From Diplocarpon mali (taxonomy: Eukaryota > Ascomycota > Leotiomycetes > Helotiales > Drepanopezizaceae): a stretch of DNA of 25,247 nucleotides. Position 1 is the first letter of the stretch. Each line of letters begins with the position of its first letter. Positions 10,096 to 19,704 of the stretch are shown here, one piece after another. The stretch lies in assembly GCA_024741835.1 (NCBI GenBank), contig JAENRP010000487.1:1-25247 (forward strand). Reading direction: 5' to 3'. The position numbers were made by a program, and so were the translations under genes. The notes below the pieces were generated by a model. The model searched no databases. It saw nothing but the letters and a program-made list of their open reading frames with translations, and was not told the DNA's origin.

Positions 10096-13000
10096 ATGGC
10101 AATAGCTTCCGATTTTGATCGAAATACTAGACCTAAAGACCTTTAACTCTTTCGAAAGAACTGGCAATAATAGTTCGACGATTTAAAGCTTTACTTTAAA
10201 AGCAAAGGCATCGAAATAGCGATTTAAAAGATACTTATTAAATATGCGAAAACAGCCCCTTATACTCCCTTTACTAATTCGTCTACTTCCACTTTAATAG
10301 TTAATATAACTGCTAAGGATTTGCTAAATATATTAAATAAGCTTAGCTTAAAAGCTTTAATAAATAATAACCAAGAATCCTAAAGGTAGATTTTAAATAT
10401 AGAAAAGGAGAAGGAGTATAGGCTGGCCTTAGTTAAATGCAAGCTTAAGATTAATAGAGGTTTAAGCGATAAAGACCAAGATTTTATTTGAGTTTATAAT
10501 AATGCGAAAATAAGATAAGATACTTTAAAAGTAAAATACTTTTAAACAACTGCCCTTAATACTTAGCATCTATTATAGTAGATCACTTTATTTTAATATA
10601 AAAAAGATAAAGATAGTAAGGATATAAATATAAATATAGACTTTGCCTAATCTATATTATATAGAGTAAGGAAGAGAGTAAAAGCCGCAGATCCTAGGAT
10701 AGCTATAACTTTTAAGGAAACTTAGCTTTTTAATTTCCTACTTAATAGCCTTCCTCTTAAGTTTACTATTATAAAATAATCTCTTTTCGTTTAACCTAAC
10801 CTTAAGATCTATAAGAAGATGGACCTCCTTCGAATTGTCGAGTAAGACCTTAAAGGACGCTCTAAATCGGCAAATACTGCATTATAAGGCAATAATAAGC
10901 CTAAGAAGAGGAAGGAGCGTAGGACGAGCCCTTAAGCTTATTAGGAATGCTACTTTTGTAATAGTGCTTATAATATTACTAATTGTAAAGTTAAAAGGCA
11001 ACTGATTAATATAGTCGCTAGCTTTAATATTAAGAAGCAATTGAAGTAGAAGTTAAGAATCAAACTGCCTTTATCTTACTAAAGGCCGCAACTATTAAAG
11101 AAAGGTAAAGGAAAAGGCTATTTAGCCAGAACTTTAGCAAATACCTTTAATAATAATAGTAGGTTATTTAAACCTAAATCTACTTTTGATAATTTAAATA
11201 ATAATTATAATAAAAATACTTATATTTTAAAAGCCGATTCTTATAAGATCCTTAAATCCGACTGATATAGTAATACTAGTTATATAATATATATAATTAA
11301 TAAATCCTACCTATTTAAAGGCCCGCTTATTAAAATAAAAAGGCGCTCTATTAAGGTTAGTAATAGAAGGTTGTATATAGATTTAATAGGTATAGTAAAG
11401 ATGAATATCGCTAGCATTTCTTTCCTCTTATAAAATGTTCTCCTTATGCTTAGCTTAAGTATCAATTTTTTATTTAGCTATAAGATTTATATAAAGTTAA
11501 ATTATATAAGAGTTTTTAATAATCAATTTATATAGTTTATAAATAACAATTATAAAGTGATCTTTAAAGTTAAAATCAAAGATAGACTTTATATTATTTT
11601 AAAGGTAATATTATAGAAATTGACTCTTAGGCCAGATCTATAAGTGGATTCCTTTAAGGAAAGTGCACTCTTTACCTTAATATAATTAAGTGAGGATAAG
11701 GAGAATAGATAGACTCTTAAGCTAGGATTGCAAGTGAAATTTGCGAAAATAACTCTTAAGCTAAGACTATAGGTAGATTATAAGGTATCCTTAAAGGTAA
11801 CTCCTAAGCTAGGATTATAAATGAATTTAATAGAAATAACTCTTAAGCTAAGATTATAAGTGGATTTTATAGATTTGCTAATAATAACTCTTAAGCTAAG
11901 ATCGCAAGTAAAATTCGCAGAAATGACTTTTAGGCTAGGATTGCAAGTGAAATTTGTAAATTCGTTAGAAATAACTCTTAAGCTAAGACCGCGAGTAGAT
12001 CTTGCTATTTCTAAGAAATCGACTTTTAAACTAAGACTATAAGTAGATCTTGCGTTTTTATTAAAAACGACTCCTAAGCTAGGCTTGCAATTAGAAAACG
12101 GCAAAACCTTAAACTACTATTATTAGTCCTTTTTAACTGCTAATAATAAAGTATCGACTAATAATAAGCTACTAAAGCTATTAAAAGCTAAAAGCCTATT
12201 AAGGTATTAGCTAATATATAGAAGATTCGCGTATCTAAGGCTAAAGAAATTAAAAGGCCTATATAAGGTCTTAACCTTAAAATAGAAGATCTAAGTATTA
12301 AAGGATTATCTAATATACTAAATTTGCAAGCTAATAAAACTTTAAAATCGAACGCAAACTAAGCTTAATCTATAGAAAGATTTAATACTAATACTAATAT
12401 CTATTAATACTTTTAGACTATTTATAACTTTAATTAAAGGAAATAATTGGTTTTTTCAAATAGTAGATAACTCCACTTAATAAATATAGACTATTTGCAC
12501 TAGGACTAAATCTAAGCTTATAAAAAAGCTAAAAACTTAGAAAGTAATAAAGGAACGCTAGACCTAGTTAAAGCTAATAGCTATTAGGTCTAATAATATA
12601 TTAGAGATTAGGGCAAAGCTTAATAAATAAGCAAAATAAGGAGTTTGCTATAAACTAACTATAATATATAAAGGTTCCTATTAGAATAGTATTATTAAGC
12701 GAAGCATTTAGTAAATAGAGACTGATTATCGCATTCTATTATAAGATGCTAATCTATTATTGGAATTCTAAGACCTTGCGGTTAAGGTAGATATATACTT
12801 ATAAAATAGAATAGGTAGTAGACTAATAGTTAATAGTACTCGAATATTACTATATAAGGCATATTTCAAATAGAAACTAAGCTTAAACTATATTTATATC
12901 TTTAGAAGCGTTTGCTACTCTTATATTAGCTTGAAGTCCTAGCCTATAGGTATAAAGAGCAAGAAGCTAATAGATTAAGGTAGAGAATATATATTTATTA

Positions 13001-15188
13001 AGTATATTAAATAGATAATAAAGCAATAGATAATATACGCGCTAGATCTAGGGTAAGTAATTATATCCTTAGTAGTTAAGTTCGACAAATCTTAAAATAG
13101 AGGAGAGCTATCTTTAAAGCTTCGCATACCTAGAGATTCGCAAGGTATACTACTTAATAATAATACTATTAAGCCGAACTAATAACCCCTTTCTCTTAGC
13201 TTAAGCATATTAAGTATACCTATTGATCGACGACCTACTAGTTGCCTAAAGGCCGAATAGACTATTCCTATTGTTTACGAACTGCTTAAAGTATAAAATA
13301 ACTTTAATATTATTATCCCTTTAATTAAAGTACCTATAGTAAAGGCTATTCCTAAAATAAGTATAAGTAATAATAAGCCTCTACTATTAGAAAGCAGTTC
13401 CTTAGATAATAAGCCTATAGAACCTATAGCTAAACCTACGCCTTTAAAGAGGAATAGAGACTTAGAATCGAAAGATACCTTAGATAAACGCGAGTTTAAG
13501 CGTATCTAGGCTATAATAGCATATAAGATCTATAAGCTTAAACTTTAATAAAGCTTCGATAAAGATAATGCGTTCTTAGCCGCTAAGAGAATAATGAAAA
13601 TCTCTCTTTTAAAAACGTATAATAAAGCTATTAATAATCTAAAGAATAGAGTAGTATAAAATAAGGCAATCTAAGAGGAGATAAGTTCTCTTATTACAAA
13701 TGGTATATAATAGAGGAACTAATGCTAAAGGATATAAACCTAGTATTAATAAAGTGGGTCTTTACAATTAAGATATATGCAGATAGAACCTTAGAATATT
13801 ATAAGGTAAGGCTTATAGCTAAGGGCTTCTCCTAATAGTATAGAGAAGACTACTTTAATACGTTTGCGCCGATAGTTCGCATAAATACCCTTTGTATATT
13901 TATAATAATAGTAGCCGCTAAGGACCTTGAATGCAAATAGTATAATACTAAAAATGCATTTACTAAAGCAATTATAAAAGAACGGATTTTTCTCTCTTGA
14001 CTTAACGGTATTCCTATATGCGCTAGCCACTCTTTCTATATACTCTGCAGTATCTATAAGCTTAAATAATCAGCTTATAATTAGAACCTCTTATATAACT
14101 CTACTTTAATAGAAATAGGATTTGTTTAAAGCTTAGCTAACCCTTATCTATTTACCTATACTAAGCGTAGAATCAAGTTGCTATTATATATCAACGATAT
14201 TACTATAGCTACGAAAATAACTACTTAATTAGATTGGTTCTTTATAATAATTCGGAAACGTTTTAATACTAAGGATCTAAAGGGAATTTATAAGATCCTT
14301 AGTATCTGCGTTATAAGGAACCGCTCTACTTAAGAACTCTGGTTAAACTAAGAATAATATATTAAGAAGATCCTAGACCGAATAGGACTCTCCGCTTATA
14401 CTTCCAACTTTAAGCTAAAGCATACTCTAATCGAAGGAAAGTATAATAAATTAAAGCCTACTAATGAAAATAAGTAGAAAAGAGATTTAAAGAAGTATTA
14501 ATAAAACATTAGAGCAATTATATATACTATAGTATATATAAGACTAGATATCGCCTTTATTATTAAGCAACTTAATTAGAACCTAAAGGATCTAACGATT
14601 TAATATAAGAATGCAGTTAAGCGACTTAAAAGGTACCTTCGATTGATAATTATATAAAAGGTAAGATATAGACTAATAAAATATATAAGCGTAAAGCTTA
14701 AGGTATATACTAATTCCGATTAGGCAAATATAAAAGGTTGGAAAAGTATATTTAAAAGTATAATAGTACTATATAGTAGACCTATATTATAAGAAAGTAG
14801 GAAGTAGAAATCAATAGCTACTATAAGCACTAAGGCCAAATATATATTAATATTATTAAATTGTAAGTAAGAATTATAGATCGCCTAAGTTTTAAAAGAT
14901 ATAGGTTTTATTAAGTATATTAGATAAGATAGGAACTATATTAATCTTTAAGTAGATAATATAAGAGCGATTGCACTTATAAAGAATCTATACTTATATA
15001 AGCGATCAAAATATATTAATATTACTTACTACTTTATCTATAACCTTATTATAAAGAATAAGTTATTAATTACCTATATCTTAACTAATCGAATAGTAGT
15101 AAATGGATTTATAAAGCTACTAAAGATAGTTATAAAGTTCGAAGCGTTTAAAGATATACTAAAGTTATAGAAGATAGTAGGGGCTTAA
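10096..15188 (+). pseudogene. Copia B gag-pol polyprotein, RIP-broken, one base deleted
   Basis: One frame from ATG (MAIASDFDRNTRPKDL) to TAA 15186-15188, 5093 nt. Gag covers codons 1-370. It has a knuckle CYFCNSAYNITNC at 10948-10986, with Tyr where His is expected. The protease box is NTSY at 11272-11283, against DTNC in C. The repeat array follows at 11622-12115, then pre-integrase with RRFAYLRLKKLKGL near 12230. Integrase (about 12400-13000) has IVDN, RSNN and a (stop)NSIIKRSI segment. RT starts with KWVFTIKIY at 13752, with YIND at 14187-14198. RNase H (14690-15150) has YTNSDQANIKG. A one-base deletion near 13707 shifts the frame between integrase and RT. Trp at 11263 is TGA here but TGG in C. 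Non-functional. Confidence 0.95.
11622..12115 (+). repeat. In-frame alternating 39/48-bp module array in pol, copia B
   Basis: The anchor (G/A)ACTC recurs at 11622, 11712, 11751, 11799, 11838, 11886, 11925 (as GACTT), 11973, 12021 and 12069. The spacings are 90, 39, 48, 39, 48, 39, 48, 48 and 48. Every step is a multiple of three, so the protein repeats too. The 13-residue module reads TLKLGLQVKFAKI, and the 16-residue module is similar with a longer tail. It lies between the protease and the pre-integrase domain, where copia elements normally have no repeat array. Long minus- and plus-strand open frames here (11778-12104, 11860-12042) are by-products. Confidence 0.92.
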
Positions 15189-15481
15189 TAGGCTTAAGGA
15201 TAACTCCTAGGCCCGCCTTATAAGTTAGGTCATATAGTCTTATAAAGGAAAGTTTTTAAATCGACTCTTAGGCCTAGACCGCGAGTCAAGTCATATAGTC
15301 TTATAAAGGAAGGAAATTTGACTCCTAGTCCTACCTTACAAATAAGGTTAGTAATTTCAATAGAGGTTACTATTAATTGATTATTTTTAATTTAAAGAGA
15401 TAATTAGGAGTTAGATTAGCGCAAAAGGATAATTATTATTTTCCTAACTGCAGGTCAATTAGAATAAGGTCTAAGTAGGGG
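15189..15481 (+). other. Copia B 3' non-coding region, pol-like modules and purine tract
   Basis: Three copies of the module core lie at 15202, 15263 and 15320, 61 and 57 bp apart, so not in reading frame. The middle one (15263-15287) is GACTC...GAGTC with a TAGGCCTA palindrome at 15269-15276. TCATATAGTCTTATAAAGGA follows the first and second copies (about 15229 and 15291). The region ends with AAGTAGGGG (15473-15481), the polypurine tract against the LTR. Confidence 0.85.
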
Positions 15482-15676
15482 TATTAAGATAGGTAATATA
15501 GCTATTACTCTAATATATTATCATATAACCCTACTACTTAATTAATAGGATATTGATATATATATAGCTATAGGGAAGAAAGGGGTAACCTTCCTTCTTT
15601 AACTCTTATTAATATATCGACTATCAACCTCTAAAAGCCTCCTTTACCTAATGCGCCGACTCACTTAAGCTCAATA
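15482..15676 (+). repeat. Copia B 3' LTR (195 bp)
   Basis: It begins TATTAAGATAGG and ends CTCAATA. It is more mutated than the 5' LTR of the same element: the start TG has become TA, and most differences are G-to-A or C-to-T relative to the 5' copy. Confidence 0.95.
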
Positions 15677-15681
15677 TAGGC
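15677..15681. repeat. Target site duplication of copia B, right copy (TAGGC)
   Basis: Exact match to 9495-9499. Element A resumes at 15682 with TTAGTTTCTATCCGAAATATG, matching the uninterrupted copy C. Confidence 0.95.
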
Positions 15682-18505
15682 TTAGTTTCTATCCGAAATA
15701 TGCCTTATATAGCGATATTCAAGTGCTATTAACTATTAGTCTACTACCTATTCTATTTTATAAGTATATATCTGCCTTAACTGCAAGGTCCTAGAATTCT
15801 AATAGTAAGTCAGCATCTTATAATAGAGCGTAATAGTCAGTCTCTACTTGCTAGATGCTTCACTTAGCGATACTATTCTAATAGGAACCTTTATATATTA
15901 TAGTTAGTTTATAATAAACTCCTTATTTTGCCTATTTATTAAGCTTTACCTTAATCTTTAATATATTATCAGACCTAATAGCTATTAGCTTCAATTAGGT
16001 CTAGCGTTCCTTTATCACTTTCTAAGTTTCTAACTTTTCTATAAGCTTAGATTTAGTCTTAGCGCAAATAGTCTATATCTATTAAGTGGAATTATCTACT
16101 ATTTGAAAAAACCAATTATTTCCTTTAATTAAAGTTATAAATAGTTTAGTAGTATTAATAGATATTAGTGCTAGTATCGAATCTTTCTATAGATTAAGCT
16201 TAATTTGCGTCCGATTTTGAAGTTTTATCAATTTGCAAATTCGGTATATTAGGCGATCCTTTAGTACTTAGATCTTCCATTTTAAGATCGAGACCTTATA
16301 TAGGCCCTTTAATTTCTCTAGCCTTAAATGCGCGAATCTTCTATATATTAGCTAATACTTTAATAAGCTTTCAACTTCTAATAGCTTTAGTAGCCTATTA
16401 TTAGTTGATACTTTATTATTAGCGGCTAAAAAGGAGTAGTAATAGCAGTTTAAGGTTTTGCCATTTTCCAATTGCAAGCCTTGCTTAAGAGTCGTTTTTA
16501 ATAAAACTGCAAGATCTACTCGCGGTCCCGGCTTAGGAGTCGTTTTTAATAAATTTGCAAAGTTTACTTATAGTCCTATCTTAGGAGTCATTTCTGCAAA
16601 TTTCACTTGCGATCCTGGCCTAGGAGTCATTATTAACAAATCTGCAGAATCTACTCGCGGTCCTAGCCTAGGAGTCATTTCTGCCAAATTCACTTATAAT
16701 CTTAGCTTAAGAGTCATTATTAGCGAATTTGTAGAATCCACTTATAGTTCTAGTTTAAGAGTCATTTTTACCAAATTTACTTATAATCCTAGCTTAAGAG
16801 TTATCTTTAAGGATATATTGCATTCTACTTATAGTCTTAGCTTAAGAGTCATTTTTACGAATTTTACTTATAATCCTAGCTTAAGAGTCTATCTATTCTC
16901 CTTATCTTTACTCAATTGTATTAAGGCAAAGAGTGTACTTTCCTTAAAGGAATCTACTTATAGGTCTGGCCTAAGAGTCAATTTCTATAGTATTACCTTT
17001 AAGATAATATAAAGTCTATCTTTAATTTTAGCTTTAAAGATCACTTTATAATTATTATTTATAAACTATATAAATTGATTATTAAAAACTCTTATATAAT
17101 TTAACTCTATATAGATTTTGCAATTAGAAAAAAGATTAATGCTTAAGCTAGGTATAAGGAGAATATTTTATAAAAGGAAAGAAACGCTAGTAATATTCAT
17201 CTTTACTATACCTATCGAATCTATATATAACCTTCTACTACCAACCTTAATAGAGCGCCTTTTTATTTTAATAAGCAGGCCTTTAAATAGGTAGGGTTTA
17301 TTAGTTATATATACTATACAATTAGTATTATTATATTAATTAGATTCAAGGATCTTATAAAGATCGGCTTTTAAAATGTAGGCATCTTGATTATAATTAT
17401 TATTTGAATTATTAAAAGTGGATTTAAATTCAAATAACTTATTATTATTATTAAAGGTATCTGCTAAAGTTTTAGCTAAATAGCCTTTTCCTTTGCCTTT
17501 TCTTAATAGTTGCAACCTTCGGTAGGATAAGGGTAGTTTGCTTCTTAACTTCTGCTTCGATTGCTTTTTAATATTAAAGCTAGCGACTTTATCGATCAAT
17601 TGCCTTTTAACTTTATAATTAATAATATTATAAGCACTATTATAGAAGTAGCATCCCTAATAAGCTTAAGGGCTTATCCTACGCTCTTTCCTCTTTTTAG
17701 GCTTATTATTACCTTGTAATGCGGTATTTATCGATTTAGAGCGTCCTTTAAGGTCTTACTTAATAGTTCAGAGGAGGTCGATCTTCTTATAGATCTTAAG
17801 GTTAGGTTAAATAAAAAGAGATTATTTTATAATAGTAAACTTAAAAGGGAGGCTATTGAATAAGAAACTAAAAAGCTAAGTTTCCTTAAAAGTTATAGCT
17901 ATCTTAGGATCTGCGGCTTTTACTTTCCTTTTTACTTTATATAGTATAGATTAGGTAGAGTTAATATTTATATTTATATCCTTACTATCTTTATCTTTTT
18001 TAAATTAAAATAAAGTGATTTACTATAATAGATACTAAGTATTAAAGGCAGTTATCTAAGAGTATTTTACCTTTAAAGTATCCTATCTTATTTTTACATT
18101 ATTATAAACTTAAATAAAATCTCAGTCTTTATTACTTAAACCTCTATTAATCTTAAGCTTGCATTTAGCTAAGGCTAGCCTATACTCCTTCTCCTTTTTT
18201 ATATTTAAAATCTACCTTTAGGATTTTTAGTTATTATCTATTAAAACTCTTAAGCTAAGCTTATTTAATATATCTGGCAAATCCTTAGCAGTTATATTAG
18301 CTATTAAAGTGGAAGTAGACAAATCGGTAGAAAGAGTATAGGAGGCTATTCTTGCGTATTTAATAAGTGTCTTTTAAATCGCTATTTCGATGCCTTTGCT
18401 TTTAAAGTAAAGCTCTAAATCGTTAAACCATTATTACTAGTTCTTTTAAGAAAGTTAAAGGTCTTTAGGTTTAGTATTTCGATCGGAATCGGAAGCTATT
18501 GCTAT
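15682..18505 (-). pseudogene. Copia A gag-pol, N-terminal half: gag to integrase
   Basis: The start codon is ATA at 18505-18503 (ATG in C), followed by AIASDSDRNTKPKDL. Gag runs to about 17340. An 87-codon stretch at 17599-17336 is open and reads MIDKVASFNIKKQSKQ at its start; it is the basic gag C-terminus. The knuckle (17653-17615) is CYFYNSAYNIINY, with all but the first Cys lost. The protease box is NTNC at 17329-17318, preceded by Trp changed to TAA (17338-17336). The repeat array covers 16489-16990. Pre-integrase keeps HL in RRFAHLRLEKLKGL near 16330. Integrase then runs to the B junction. Combined with 7191-9499 the frame is 5133 nt, a whole number of codons. Confidence 0.93.
16489..16990 (-). 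repeat. In-frame alternating 39/48-bp module array in pol, copia A
   Basis: Plus-strand GAGT anchors lie at 16489, 16537, 16585, 16624, 16672, 16711, 16759, 16798, 16846, 16885 and 16975. The spacings are 48, 48, 39, 48, 39, 48, 39, 48, 39 and 90, all multiples of three. Read from the protease side, this is the B and C pattern plus one extra 39-bp module. The open plus-strand frame of 184 codons here (16458-17012) is the antisense of the array, not a gene. Confidence 0.93.
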
Positions 18506-18904
18506 TTTAAATAGAATTGCGTTTAAAATCAAATAAATTAAATAGTTAAAGGCACTCCTCCTATTAAAAAGTCGAAATGATTAAAAAGCAGGTATTATAG
18601 AAGTATTAAATAGGAAGGAAGTCCTCTTATCGAAAAGGGTTTTTAGGCTATAACGCAGGGAATTATACCTCCTATAAAATATAGTAAAGCAAGGAAATAT
18701 ACCTCTTGCAGTATTAAAGGGTTATAGAGCAAGGAATCACACCTTTTATAATATAGGTTAGCTAAATAGGGAATTATACCTCTTATTTGCTAATTGCTTA
18801 CCTTTTACTATAAGTCTCGTTCAACTTCTTACTAATAGTTATAGCGCAAGTGCTTTCTAAGAGAAGTCAATAATCTATTATCAGTCTAGCTAGGGCTTAT
18901 AACC
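18506..18904 (-). other. Copia A 5' leader with direct repeats and primer site
   Basis: Counterpart of the B leader. The direct repeats lie at about 18656-18784 (plus-strand motif GCAAGGAATTATACCTC with variants). GGTTATAAGCCC, read on the minus strand, touches the LTR at 18904. No coding frame. Confidence 0.8.
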
Positions 18905-19099
18905 TATTAAGTTTAAGTAAGTCGGCGCAGTAGGTAAAGGAAACTTCTAAAGGTCGATAGTTAATATATTAATAAGAGTTAGGGAAGGAAGGTTACCCTT
19001 TTCTTCCCTATAGCTATATATATATTAATATCCTACTGACTAAGCAATAGGGTCATATAACAATATATTAGAGTGATAGCTGTATCACCTATCTTAATA
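18905..19099 (-). repeat. Copia A 5' LTR (195 bp)
   Basis: The plus strand begins TATTAAGTTTAAGTAAGTCG and ends CACCTATCTTAATA. The same 195-bp length as all other complete copies shows that almost no indels have occurred. Promoter activity is expected of an intact LTR but cannot be judged here. Confidence 0.95.
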
Positions 19100-19104
19100 C
19101 TATT
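19100..19104. repeat. Target site duplication of copia A, right copy (CTATT)
   Basis: Exact match to 6688-6692 on the other flank of A. Confidence 0.95.
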
Positions 19105-19204
19105 ATAGATTCTAGTTTCACTAAATCTCCCTATTAGTTTTATTATATAGGTTAAATTGTTCCTAGAAGACTATACTCTTAGACTTACCTTTAATAACTA
19201 AACA
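19105..19204 (+). pseudogene. LINE ORF2 RT, continuation beyond copia A
   Basis: Joining 6692 to 19105 keeps the ORF2 frame. After AKNRL the sequence reads L(stop)ILVSLNLPISFII(stop)VKLF, then LEDYTLRLTFNN. This is the LINE RT segment following the LDxxGAFD block, of the form LxxLxLPxxxxxWVxSFLxDRxxRL. The 100-bp island is cut at 19204 by copia C. The catalytic YADD box would lie beyond C, outside the window. Confidence 0.9.
19200..19204. repeat. Putative target site duplication of copia C, left copy (AAACA)
   Basis: The five bases before the C LTR are AAACA. The partner lies beyond the window, so this is predicted from family behaviour only. Confidence 0.5.
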
Positions 19205-19399
19205 TATTGAGCTTAAGTGAGTCGGCGCAGTAGGTAAAGGAGGCTTCTAGAGGTCGATGGTCGATATATTAGTAAGAGTTAAGGAAGGAAGGTTACCCCT
19301 TTCTTCCCTATAGCTATATATATATTAATATCCTATTAATTAAGTAGTAGGGTTATATAATAATATATTAGAGTGATAGCTGTATTACCTATCTTAATA
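19205..19399 (-). repeat. Copia C 3' LTR (195 bp)
   Basis: The plus strand begins TATTGAGCTTAAGTGAGTCG, closest to the expected TGTTGAG terminus among the minus-strand copies, and ends CTATCTTAATA. Confidence 0.95.
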
Positions 19400-19704
19400 C
19401 CCTTACTTAAACCTTACTCCGATTGACCTGCAGTTAGGAAAATAATAACTATCCTTTTGCGCTAATCTAACTCTTAAGTATCTTTTTAAATTAAAAACAA
19501 TCAATTAATAGTAACCTCTATTAAAATTACTAATCTTACTTATAGGGTAGGACTAAGAGTCAAATTTCTTAAAAGCGTTCCTTTATAAGACTATATAACT
19601 TGACTCGCGGTCTAGGCCTAGGAGTTGATTTAAAGAAAAACTTTCCTCTATAAGACTATATGACCTAACTCGCAAGGCGGGCCTAGGAGTCGTCCTTAAG
19701 CCTG
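19400..19704 (-). other. Copia C 3' non-coding region with pol-like modules
   Basis: A purine tract (AAGTAAGGG on the minus strand) adjoins the LTR. Modules related to the pol array lie at about 19540-19690, including ACTCGCGGTCTAGGCCTAGG near 19603-19622, each followed by the TATAGTCTTATA-type sequence. Same plan as in A and B. Confidence 0.8.

Larger units (their letters stand above)
9500..15676 (+). mobile_element. Copia LTR retrotransposon B, nested inside A
   Basis: A complete 6177-bp copia element on the plus strand: LTR 9500-9694, leader, gag-pol 10096-15188, 3' region, LTR 15482-15676, with 5-bp TAGGC duplications. It inserted into the integrase region of A in the opposite direction. 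It belongs to the same family as A and C. The frame is 1698 codons minus one base. The 5' LTR has kept TG at its start and several TG/CA dinucleotides lost in the 3' LTR. Confidence 0.96.
6693..19099 (-). mobile_element. Copia LTR retrotransposon A, containing nested element B
   Basis: A complete Ty1/copia element on the minus strand, bounded by 195-bp LTRs and CTATT duplications. Without B it is 6225 bp (6693-9499 plus 15682-19099). The order from the 5' LTR is leader with repeats, gag, protease, repeat array, pre-integrase, integrase, RT, RNase H, 3' region and purine tract. Integrase before RT is the copia order. The gag-pol frame is 1711 codons across the B insertion, 13 codons longer than in C. 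It is heavily RIP-mutated. Confidence 0.95.

Noticed and set aside
10096..15188. Frequent TAA and TAG in otherwise good frames, suggesting a variant genetic code with stop reassigned to Gln
   Set aside because: The stops also replace Trp, and one Trp is TGG, TGA and TAA in the three copies. Catalytic Asp-to-Asn changes and TA excess occur together with them, which is mutation and not recoding.
16489..16990. Regular repeats with interspersed segments, resembling a CRISPR array
   Set aside because: The intervals are not unique spacers: they are related to each other, alternate 39/48 bp, encode a repeated peptide in the pol frame and recur in three transposon copies of a fungal genome.
16458..17012. 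184-codon plus-strand open frame (also 22790-23116 plus, 11778-12104 minus, 22768-22971 minus, 11860-12042 plus)
   Set aside because: All lie on the module array of the copia pol. Most are the antisense strand of the array, kept open by its multiple-of-three periodicity; 11860-12042 plus and 22768-22971 minus are stop-free pieces of the pol frame itself. None is an independent gene.
17336..17599. Independent basic 87-residue protein
   Set aside because: It is the gag C-terminal segment of copia A between two stops; B and C have the same sequence within their gag frames.
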